This document shows, in pieces, positions 46,238-55,687 of a stretch of DNA of 64,000 nt (its first letter is position 1; each line of letters begins with the position of its first letter). The notes under the pieces are model-generated. The model was not told the origin of the DNA. It made no database searches and was given only the letters and a program-made list of their open reading frames with translations. Position numbers and translations under genes: made by a program. Source of the DNA: Austropuccinia psidii (lineage: Eukaryota; Basidiomycota; Pucciniomycetes; Pucciniales; Sphaerophragmiaceae). The stretch lies in the NCBI GenBank assembly GCA_023105745.1, contig JALGQZ010000015.1, positions 22,053,499 through 22,117,498 on the forward strand, given 5' to 3'.

Positions 46238-47350
46238 GTGCCGAAGAAAGCTGCTTGGCAGTATCTGATATCTTTTGTGCTTCAACACATAGTGATCCCG
46301 CAACCACTCGGGAATAGTAGCAGATCCCAAAAGACAAATGAGCGCAAAACGACCCGAATGAATAGGTTTTTTTCCTCCTCTCGCCCAACAGCACAAATAT
46401 CAATGCCAGTATCAGCAAATATCACCCCAAGTGAAATTCGGAGGGTGGTGGATGTCAATCAGATCAAACGCATTCACTTTGGCCGTGTGGCAATTTTCTC
46501 TTCAACCGGATTACTCATTGCCCTTGTTGAATTCCGACCATTCACAACAATGAGTGAAGTCGAGGTCAATCAATGGGATGAATTATCACAATTCTTATTT
46601 CGCGAAAAGAGGTTCACTGACCCTATTGCAACAAATGGAGCATTACTGGAGGGATTTATGTTCGCGATTGGGTGGCGCAAATGCACCACGAAGAATGAAC
46701 AATTTGGTCTGTATGGTAGTGCTGGCAAAATTGAAAATGCAAAAGATGAATGGCGGGACCGAGGTGCCAATCTTAGCTCGGTGGGTCGCATTCTAGGTCA
46801 ATCCTTACGATATGTTGGGGATAATTTATTTCAGAAGATTCAAAATTGCTACAACTCATTGGGGGTTCCGTCTTTTGATCAAGTCAACTATGAAGGCAAT
46901 AATCCCGCAAATCAGGGTGCATGTGAGTTTGCTTTGGCACTCACTTTCACCATGAATGGATTCAAAAACGCACCTCATGTTGATAAGGATGCATCGCTGT
47001 ATGCTTCGGGATGGTGGTTTCAAGCTGATAAGCGGACCGGCCAAATTCAAAGAGATGCGTCAAAGCGGTGTACAGGGGGAAAATTGATTTTCCCAAATGA
47101 GCATTTTTGGATTGATCTATCCGCATGTCATGGGCTCATTCAGGTAGTGTGGGCCAGTAGTACATTTGTTCATTATACTGATCGAGCACAGGACAACGAA
47201 AGCACGACACTAGTGGGTATGTCCGCACAATGCTCAAGGAGGTTGGCAAAAACAATGCGGCAAACAAGCCATGGCTATTATGAGATTGCCGAGAGAGCGG
47301 GCTATCAAATCAGGGATGGTAATACAATCTCATGCCGATTCAAAGAGTGA
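46238..47350 (+). CDS. TET/JBP-like 2OG-Fe(II) dioxygenase
   Basis: 370-codon open frame; the first in-frame ATG is at 46358 (330 residues), and the upstream codons may belong to a spliced exon. It resembles the rust-expanded TET-like 2OG-Fe(II) oxygenase family: FGRVAIFSSTGLLIALVEF, FMFAIGWRKCTTK, then the double-stranded beta-helix with NAPHVDKDAS (iron ligands H247, D249 in frame numbering), GWWFQADKR, GGKLIFPNEHFWIDL, and the distal His in VWASSTFVHYTD (H312). All three metal ligands are present. Enzymes of the TET/JBP class oxidise methylated pyrimidines or thymine in DNA using 2-oxoglutarate and oxygen; substrate here is inference. No internal stop. Followed after 130 bases by palindrome P3. 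Confidence 0.82.
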   Translation: MPKKAAWQYLISFVLQHIVIPQPLGNSSRSQKTNERKTTRMNRFFSSSRPTAQISMPVSANITPSEIRRVVDVNQIKRIHFGRVAIFSSTGLLIALVEFRPFTTMSEVEVNQWDELSQFLFREKRFTDPIATNGALLEGFMFAIGWRKCTTKNEQFGLYGSAGKIENAKDEWRDRGANLSSVGRILGQSLRYVGDNLFQKIQNCYNSLGVPSFDQVNYEGNNPANQGACEFALALTFTMNGFKNAPHVDKDASLYASGWWFQADKRTGQIQRDASKRCTGGKLIFPNEHFWIDLSACHGLIQVVWASSTFVHYTDRAQDNESTTLVGMSAQCSRRLAKTMRQTSHGYYEIAERAGYQIRDGNTISCRFKE

Positions 47351-47479
47351 GGCAGTCGGAATAGCAGCGTGATTGGTAGATGATGGTGGGGTAAGGCAGA
47401 GGACAATATACAACAGGATTGGATGGATTCAAGTGCGGGAGATAGGGTGTCTCACAGGAAAAAGGGGTGAAGTGGATTA

Positions 47480-47503
47480 TGTACGGAGGCATGCCATCGT
47501 ACA
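47480..47503. repeat. 24-bp palindrome P3
   Basis: Arms TGTACG/CGTACA, core GGCATGCC; two position pairs between arm and core do not match. Confidence 0.83.
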
Positions 47504-47540
47504 TATGCCAGGTTTGTTGCTCTTGTCCAGGATCCCAACG

Positions 47541-48090
47541 CTTCACACGCGAATCCTTATGCTTGTGCAGGTGCCGACAATGCTAAAAGTTTCTTACGCC
47601 TATGCGGGGTGCCGAGGCTTCACACGCCAATCCTTACGCCTGGGCAGGTTCCCGACAACTCACACGCCAATCCTTACGCCTGTGCAGGTTCCCGACAGCT
47701 CACACGCCAATCCTTACGCCTGTGCAGACTCCCGAAAGCTCACACGCCAATCCTTACGCCTGTGCAGGCTCCCGACAGCTCACACGCCAATCCTTAGGCT
47801 TGTGAAGGTTGCCAACAATGCTGACAATTTGTTATGCCTGTGCAGGCTCCCGAAAATTCACACGCCAATCCTTACGCCTGTGCAGCCTCCCGACAGCTCA
47901 CACGCGAATCCTTAGGCTTGTGAAGGATGCTAACAATGCTGACAATTTCTTACGCCTGTGCAGGCTCCCGACAATTCACACGCCAATCCTTTCACCTGTG
48001 CAGGCGCCCGACAGCTCACACGCCAATCCTTACGCCTTTTCAGGCTCCCGACAGCTCACACGCCAATCGTTACGCTTGTGAAGGTTCCCC
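47541..48090 (+). repeat. Minisatellite 2: 40-bp unit, about 13 copies
   Basis: Units repeat at 40 bases (for example 47661, 47701, 47741, 47781). The unit reads CACACGCCAATCCTTACGCC then TGTGCAGGCTCCCGACAGCT. It shares ATCCTTACGC and TCCCGACA with minisatellite 1 and CACACGCCAAT with minisatellite 3. Open frames across it are repeat artefacts. Confidence 0.92.
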
Positions 48091-48515
48091 ACAATTTAAA
48101 CAATTCAATACATGACTAAGATTAATAGCGTGTGACCATAGGAACGGCAATTTCTCATGAATCTGGAGTGGATTGCTCACATGCCGGAACCTCCCGCTTT
48201 TTTACAGTTAAGATTTGATATGGCTCTAAACAATGGAGGAAGAAAATATAGGAGGCAGGAATGGTGACTATTGGCGCATTTTTGGCAAAAGATTTTCTCA
48301 CATACAAAAATACTAACTCAAACTTTTGGTGGGGCACTTACGAAAATTATTCTCACCCAATAGTAAATATGAATCATTGAGGAATTATAATAAATTCACG
48401 TGAACAAAAAACGTAAGAGAAATTGAAAATATCTTTCATTGAATACAAATAATTTATCTAAAGGAGTGTATTACAAAAGGTAAAAAGAGGAAAGAATACG
48501 ATTTTTTTGTGGATT

Positions 48516-49896
48516 TTATTTTTCTAAGAATTTGGAGACTATCCCGGTGATGTCCTCCATTGGATAAGCCTCTATCGCCTCGCCAAGGAGGGAGTTTAGT
48601 TCCTCCCGGAATTCCCGGTGCATCTCATTTCGATGAGTTGCATCCACGAAAGGAATCATGTGGAGCAACCGACGATGCTCCAACAAGATTCGGTTGATCG
48701 ATTCGTGGACGATGGCTCGAGGAATCATTAGTATCGGGCGCAGGTCGGTGAATTCCTGGCGAGCGTCATCGTAGGAATGAGAGGAGCTTGGCACCGGGGG
48801 GGAGGAGGCTGTTGGGTTCTCGGCGTCAATGGGAGGGATATCCGGGGAAGGAACCGGGGTAGGAGTGGTGGGAGGGGGAACAGGAGGGGAAGGTGGGGGA
48901 GTGGGTGAAGAAGAAGGTGGAGGGGGAGGGGGAGGAGGGGAACCGACTGGCGTATCGTCGATGATGATAATCGAGCGGGGAGTTGCGGGACGAGCTGGAG
49001 ATGGTCGAAGGAGGGGTGAGGAAAAGTTGAGTTGAGTTAAAAAGGTGAAATAGGGACTTACCAAAAGGTTCCTCCGTTGATTGCGTAGGAGCCACCTCAG
49101 GTTGAGGCTCACGAGTCGCAATGTCCTCAGGTGGTTCGGAGGATGGACTTGGGCCAGGAATAGGTGGCTCATCGTGCTGGGAGGCTTCTACAAAAGGAGA
49201 AAGAGTCAGTTAACTTGATGCGAAAGTGAAAATGAGAAAAGAGAAAGTTGGCTGCTTACCGCGGAATAAGTCCTCAGACCATCGGGTGCCACTCAGGCCT
49301 GGAGTGGGTTGCCGCGGGGTTTGCTCGCGAGGCAAAGTAGGAACGGGAGAGTCTTGTCGGGGGGGATTAGGGGGGTTTGGTTCTATGAGTAATGGAAAAA
49401 AGTGAGTATTATTGCGTGAAGATAAATGAGAGAAGGAGGAGAAAGAAAACTTACTTTGGCGTTTGAATCCCATCGGCGACAAGACATGGTGACGATCAGC
49501 CCAAGCTCGAATGTCCTCTTTCCATCGCCATCCTTCATCGGCCGGATAATCACTTCGCTCAGGTCAAGGAGTGAAGTGACCATCGGATGGTGGCCTAGGA
49601 GGGGGGGTGGACAAATCGATGCTTGAGGGGACTGGGCTAATCGTCCTGAATCGTTCCCGCTGGCCTGTTTGGGGTCCCGGGGTCCACTCACGCTCGGAAA
49701 TCGTTTCATCATCATCGGCCACAAAGGAGTCCTGGCAAGGGCGTCTTGGGCGGGAACTCCTCTGGCCGCGGGGTCGGAAGGGGCGGACGACGAACGAACA
49801 TTTCTTGTGTGCTTGTCGGCAAGCATCACAAGCGTCGGTCGTCGTCGAGGAACGAATGCAGGGGATACCCCGCTTGGTGCATAACGTGCACGACAT
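48516..49896 (-). pseudogene. Zn2Cys6-type protein gene, four exons, one premature TGA
   Basis: Exons (minus): 49896-49455, 49382-49260, 49187-49062, 48994-48516; all introns GTAAG...AG, total 1,170 nt = 390 codons in phase. The start MSCTLCTKRGIPC is followed by IRSSTTTDACDACRQAHKKC: C-x2-C-x6-C-x9-C-x2-C-x6-C, the spacing of fungal binuclear zinc clusters that bind DNA. A long Pro/Ser-rich linker (exon 4, polyproline at about 48860-48950) precedes a helical C-terminus (VHESINRILLEHRRLLHMIP, EELNSLLGEAIEAYPMED). Codon 111 is TGA (49564-49566), after which the frame continues cleanly for 279 codons, so it is one mutation from intact. Just upstream of the ATG lies TTACTAAC...TTTTTAG, an intron 3' end, so a 5' exon or leader intron exists. 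Candidate element regulator, by inference. Confidence 0.75.
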
Positions 49897-50477
49897 CTAA
49901 AAACAAAACAAAACAGGTTAGTAACTGAATAGAAAGTAAGCAATCAAGAAAGAAAAGGAGGACATACAATGATTTATAATTTTAAAACGGAATTCAAATT
50001 AAAAAGACTCTAGTAGGAGGTTTTTAAAAGTCTAGAAGAGAGTCGTGAAGAAAGAAAATGATTAATATCGGACCATAATGTTGACAAAAGTTCAATTGGA
50101 GAAAACGTACAAAGTAGATAGAAGTGGGGTTCTGAAATTATCAGCAGGAAAAACAAAAAGCGAGCAGGAAGGGGAGTGGGGTTAGTCGAGTGCGAAAGAA
50201 AAGACTGGAAAGGCAGGAAGACGAGGGGGAATACGCACAAGAAGGACAAATGCGGGTGAGGTTTAAAGAAGTGGAGCGGGTGAGAGAGAAAGTGAAGTGC
50301 ATGTCGTGTGAAGATGGTCTTTTATACCATGGTGAAGCTGAGACGATCGCAGCAGTTTCAGCACCCGCAAAAGTCTCAGCTTCAAGGCGTGTGGGCAAAA
50401 TTGAAGCTGAGTCTCAGCAAATGCTGCAACTGAGAAGTGAAATGCTCGCGTGAGGCAGAAGAACAATGGGGGTCTGG

Positions 50478-51223
50478 CTGAGTATTGCAATTTATTGAAT
50501 TGTCAAGCTGAGTCAAATCCCCTTTGTTTCCTTAAATAGCCACCCGATCACCCAAGAGGGTGGTCGTGAGGCCCTTGTTGAATGTGCATTCAACGTGCAA
50601 TGCACAAGTGACCCATGCAGAAATGCACCCGGTGCATTTGGTCACAAGTGACCGCGGCAAGATCACCGGCTGTATGGCCTGGTGATAGTCTTTGAACAAA
50701 GGGGGGGACTGTAAGACAAGTGAATACAGCGTGAGCTTGCCTCGACCCATTGCTCAGGTTTGCTTTCGGGTCATAATTGAAATGCACAGTGGCTGAACAT
50801 TTTAAGTGCACAGTAATTGAACAATTGATATAACAATATCAAATGCACCGCTGAGTATTGCAATTTATTGAATTGTCAAGCTGAGTCAAATCCCGTTTCT
50901 TTCCTTAAATAGCCACCCGATCACCCGGGAGGGTGGTCGTGAGGCCCTTGTTGAATGTGCATTGTGGGTGCAATGCACAAGTGCCCCATGCAGAAATGCA
51001 CCGGGTGCATTTGGTCACAAGTGACCGCGGCAAGATTACCGGCCGTATGGCCTGGTGATAGTATGTGAACAAAGGGGGGGGCTGTAAGACAAGTGAATAC
51101 AGCGTAATCTTGGCTCGACCCATTGCTCAGGTTTGCTTTCGGGTCATAATTGAAATGCTCAGTGGCTGAACATTTTAATTGCACAGTTGTTGAACTATTG
51201 ATATAACAATATCAAATGCACGA
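50478..51223. repeat. Tandem duplication, 2 x about 373 bp
   Basis: Both units begin CTGAGTATTGCAATTTATTG (50478 and 50851) and carry the segments GAGGGTGGTCGTGAGGCCC and AAGTGACCGCGGCAAGAT. The second copy ends near ATGCACGATGCTGAG at 51223. Copies differ at scattered positions. Confidence 0.88.
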
Positions 51224-52417
51224 TGCTGAGCAATTGCTAGGTCATTTTTGTAAGCACACAATCTGAGCATTTGGCACAGCATCGGATGACATTTCAGCCA
51301 GGTGCAGCATTTCACACGCTTTGGTGAAGTGCTCCAAATTGAGCCTTCCAGTGAGCTATTGCAGAATTAGTTCATTCCATGGCTTTACTGAGCACTTTCA
51401 CACGGTGCTTTTGACCATGACATGCTCAGCTTGTGTGTGCAAATCGGGTGAAATGCAATGCTGAGCATGTGGCACATGAGCTACGTAAATGCAAACGATC
51501 GGAAGGTGCATGCACATTTGCTGTATGCATGCAGGCTCAAGTAGTATTACACCTTCCTGATCTGTACAGTCGACACTGTAGTACGCAGTACACCTTTGTA
51601 AATGTACTGCGGGGCAGAGCAAAAAGCTGTTCAACAATGTAACATGCAATCACGTCAAGCCATCGAGTCATATCTCTCACCTGCATCCCTTTGATGCACC
51701 TTGCTGGACAGCTCTGCCTAACTACGGCACAGATGAGCATGTAATGCAAGTTAAAGTAAGTGGGTCATAATGGGATGACTTAATATTTGGGTCATACACA
51801 AAGAGTTGATTCACTCCGGTGCCATTGTTGGGGCAAACAATGACTGGCCCGCTTGTTCATTGTCGGGCAGCCACACGCTTTCATGCGCACCCCCGATGGG
51901 TCATACGCAGGCAGCTTTCACACGCCTGGAAGACATTTTTCTGCCAGTCTTCCAGCTGCCTATTTTCTTGGTCGGGTTGTCAGCTTGACTGCAGACGCTC
52001 ACCCGCTTGCGCGTGGAAACCTGAGGCCAATCAGTGTGAATTTGCTTCAGCCTCATCCACATTAGAATAACAATCCCAGCCTATGATTGCTGAGGCTGGT
52101 CATGTTTGCGTGGGTATCTCCCACCGCGGGTCATTTTCTTCACGTTCTCACACGCCCCGCGCAAGTTGTGGCACCTGGCTTGCAGCCAAAAAATCCCTGG
52201 GGTGTGTGGCCTCTTTCCTCCGGAGTTTTGTACACGCCTGAGTCAAAGACCCTGATGCCAATCTTGGTAGATTAGTACTCGCCTCAAACGCCATAGGGGT
52301 GAATGTATATGTGGATCACGGCTCACAGATGGCGCCCCCTTTAATCATCCTACACATTCCCCCCTGAAAGCCCAGTATGCATCAGTCAGCAAAAAACTTC
52401 ACGCAAAACCAAAGTCA

Positions 52418-52441
52418 TGTTCGGTGGCACGCCACCGAACA
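52418..52441. repeat. 24-bp palindrome P4
   Basis: Arms TGTTCGGTGGC and GCCACCGAACA are perfectly complementary over 11 bases with a two-base centre. Both outer arms carry the paired change from TGTACG/CGTACA to TGTTCG/CGAACA. Confidence 0.88.
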
Positions 52442-52557
52442 TATCTCACCCGCCTACACACAAGCATCCCCACAGTGAGATTGCCCTTTGAAACCGCCAA
52501 AATTGCCCAGTAGGTCCCTGTGCGACAATTCACCTGAGGAAGATATATATGCATCCA

Positions 52558-52581
52558 TGTTCGCTGTCACACCAGCGAACA
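52558..52581. repeat. 24-bp palindrome P5
   Basis: Arms TGTTCGCTG and CAGCGAACA are perfectly complementary over nine bases; centre TCACAC. Same paired T/A change as P4, 140 bases away. Confidence 0.85.
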
Positions 52582-52948
52582 TGACTGCATGCCTCTGATA
52601 TGCCCTCCACAATAAGTTGCTACAACCCACCCAATTTCGGATGTGCTAATGTCAACCTTGTTCCACCAAAGTTTTCGTAAATCGCTGCAGATCCAGCAGT
52701 CATAATGGTGCACCCACATTTTGGCCACCTTGCCTTGATATATGCCCCAAATCGGATATGAAAATTATGTGCCCAAGAGGCCCACCTCCATCAAGACCAT
52801 TCACGTAACCACAGGCCATCCCCCTTTTGGCCTGTTGCTGCCACTCATATAAGCTCCCCACCTGCGCTTATTGTGCTTCATTCCCTTTAGCTAACCCTTC
52901 CCGATCATATAATTTGCAACTGTCCCCAAATAATTTAAAATAGCCATC

Positions 52949-55515
52949 ATGTCAACGCCTTCACAACCACTTTGCATTGGGATGATTAATATTCGTATTC
53001 AAATAAATAGTGATATAACCTTAAAGCCTGAGAATTCCCACTTAGGTTCTTGGATTATCCTATGGCACAATCAACACAACATATTCGTATATCTCCCCAA
53101 TCACCAGCATGCTATTGGCTCTCTCCCGGGAACCCTTTCCCAAACGTTGATACCATTCCTTGGGGCACCAAAAACGTTCATGCACTGTGGTCCTGGTGGG
53201 GCATGGATTGAAAATTGCCAATCCAATCCTACTCAAATATTATTCGTTGAGGGAGTATTTATGACTGATGCCAATGATCCCTCCTCATCTCAGAAACCCA
53301 ATCTAGCATTGATGTTCTTCACATGGTATCCAAACATTCTATTCATAATGGAAAGCTTTCGAACACAAGATTTCAAGCTTAAAATGCCCAAAGAATATGA
53401 CTGTACTACTCATTGTCAATGTCAACTCTTTACTCCGACATTTCCCGCTTCAAACTCGATGCCTGCTTCATATCCTGCTGTTTCATCATTGATTTCCAAG
53501 CAAAAACTGATACAATTACCCAGTGGATCAGACCTCCCCATGATAACCCCGCCCCATGCCATTATTCAAACCCCCCTCCTCCCTCATCAAAAGACCGGAC
53601 TAGCTTTCCTCTGGGATTGAGAAATCCCCAATGGCCAATCAGCCCGTAACCTTTGGGCCACCTCACCCCCAGGATCCACTTTCAATGCCAGGCACATCAT
53701 TACAAACAAGGTCGTTAGCTCATTTGAATCCCTTTCAACCAATACCCCTCTTGGAGGACTGCTCGCGGATGATATGGGATTAGGTAAAACCATTCAGGCC
53801 ATTGCTCTAATTGGTACCTCCAAGGACCGGATGATTGCAAACCCCCATCGCTCCACGCCCACCATGATCATCTGCCCCCCTCGCTTAATTACCAACTGGC
53901 AATCAGAAATATCCAAGCATGCTCAGGCTGGAGCACTGCATGCCAAAATCTACCATGGTCCCACTCGTCACTCATTATCCCAAGCCGACATTTTAAAATA
54001 TGATATCATCATCACTTCTTACAATACTATCACCCAAGAATTTAAGCAAACCAATCCCTCTACATCATTCATTTTTCAAATCAATTGGCATCGTATAATC
54101 TTCGATGAAGCACAGTGAGTGGCTGAGCTTAAATGATTCAAATTACCTTTTATATCCAATAACCCTTTCCCCCTCTTATAGCTATATTCGCTCTCAATAC
54201 ACTGCCACTCACCGTGCCATTAATAGCCTCCTTTCATCCCGTCGAATATGTTTAACGGGCACACCTATTCACAACACCATTTATGACCTTTTGGGCATAA
54301 TATCATTCATCACTCAACCCCAGAGCGCCGATCAAGATAACTGGTCACCATTCATCCTGAGTAGTCTTTCAAAAGGTTGCAATGATATTTTGCATTTGGC
54401 ATTGCGGCATTTAAGTTTGCGCCGCACCAAAACCACACATCTCGAATCCCTCCCCACTATTAGCCATCATTATGAGCTGCTCCCACTCAACCCGACCATG
54501 CAGCAAGAATATTCCATATTATATGAAGAATTCCTATCATCCAAAAGCAAAGGACCAGGAGAATTTTTCAGAAATATTAATAAGCTGCGAATATGTTGTA
54601 ACCATCACATCATGCTTAACACAATTGCGGAGGCAGAGTTGGAAGACCCCGAGGGCAGGAGCACTCAGGATAACTCCCCAAGAATCACACGAACTATTGT
54701 GGATGTGGAAACATGCATGATGAGTAGTAAAATTGCACACCTCCTACAAAGCTTAATGAAGAACAAACAAACAAGGTGTGGTCCGACGAAATCGGTGGTT
54801 TATACCCAATGGACCCAATTTCTAGATTTGTGCGTTAATTCTAATATGCATCCATTACCAATTGACTCCATCTGACTTTTTTATATTGTAGAATTGGTAT
54901 TGCTCTTGCCCATCACTCTATCCTTTCAGCACGAATTGATGGAACAATTACACCACGAGCGCAGGACAAGGCGCTTGAGAGTTTCTTCAATAATCCTGAA
55001 TGTGAAGTACTCATTGCATCCATTGCCGCGGCTGGAACTGGCCTCAATATAACTTGTGCTAATATAGTCTATTTAATGGTGAGGGGCCCCCCAAAATTCT
55101 CCCCTGATTTTCGGACCCTGACATCCACATTTCCAGGAGCCCAATTGGAACCCAGCCATTGAGGCTCAGGCTGTTGATCGTCTACATCGTATTGGCCAAC
55201 AACGACCTGTACAGGTCATCCACTATATCACTCCTCATTCAGTTGAGGTCAACATGCGGAAGGTACCTTTCAAGCTCATCTTTCACTTGATTGTATTACT
55301 ATTCTGAAATCCTTCCTTATGGGAATGCCATATTCCAATCACCAATAGGTCCAAGAAAAGAAAAAATCATTAACTGCGTGAGCCTTACTGATATTATATA
55401 ATTTGTGATTGACAAAGTTGATAACTCCTGTTGACTCTGGCACAGGTCCACAATTATGAACACCATGAGCTGGATCGAACTTCTTCAATATTTCCTCAAT
55501 GAAAATGAGCAATAG
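52949..55515 (+). pseudogene. SNF2-family helicase/ATPase gene, six exons, one premature TGA
   Basis: Exons 52949-54114, 54182-54829, 54892-55078, 55137-55262, 55349-55377, 55446-55515 sum to 2,226 nt = 742 codons in phase. Motifs: LLPHQKTGLAFLWD, Walker A DDMGLGKT (K280), ICPPRLITNWQSEISKHA, DEAH spanning intron 1 (D386-H389), LTGTPIHNTIYDLLGII, KSVVYTQWTQFLDL, LIASIAAAGTGLNITCANIV and the arginine-finger motif QAVDRLHRIGQQRPVQVIHY. This is a Rad5/Rad16-like SNF2 core without a visible RING finger, a DNA-translocating chromatin remodeller. Codon 224 is TGA (53618-53620) in FLWD-stop-EIPNG, where relatives have a charged residue; CGA-to-TGA is likely. The N-terminal 200 residues are unassigned. 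Confidence 0.88.
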
Positions 55516-55687
55516 AGTATTATTGCAAGGGAGACGGTGATACATTTCAATTCATATTGTCTATATTCTAACATATTTAGCAAGTTGTTGCATCCTTAAG
55601 AGATAATAATCAGATTTTATTACACCTGCACAAATAATTCACAAAATTTTAATTTGTCACAGTGCTATACCGTGACAAATTACTAAG

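Larger units (their letters stand above)
47351..48515. other. Spacer with palindrome, minisatellite and unassigned sequence
   Basis: Contains P3 (47480-47503), minisatellite 2 (about 47541-48090) and about 420 bases (48091-48515) without recognisable gene, ending at the stop of the minus-strand gene. Confidence 0.6.
49897..52948. other. 3-kb non-coding interval between divergent genes
   Basis: Lies between the minus-strand Zn2Cys6 gene and the plus-strand helicase gene. It holds an intron end (49897-49930), a 2 x 373-bp tandem duplication (50478-51223), several TGCTGAGC/GCTCAGC motifs at 51220-51480, and palindromes P4 and P5. A Pu-rich stretch at 50150-50300 gives open frames without recognisable products. 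It is the natural place for bidirectional promoters. Nothing further supported. Confidence 0.6.

Noticed and set aside
46102..46317. 71-codon frame upstream of the oxygenase
   Set aside because: Contains an AT microsatellite and no domain; most likely intron or leader sequence.
47541..48090. Possible CRISPR-like array
   Set aside because: Contiguous head-to-tail units without unique spacers, in a eukaryotic transposon; it is a minisatellite.
48829..49035. Gly/Glu-rich plus-strand frame
   Set aside because: Complement of the polyproline exon of the minus-strand Zn2Cys6 gene.
49383..49943. 186-codon minus-strand frame overlapping the Zn2Cys6 gene
   Set aside because: Runs through the identified intron end and a donor site and lacks the Cys cluster; it is a shadow of exon 1.
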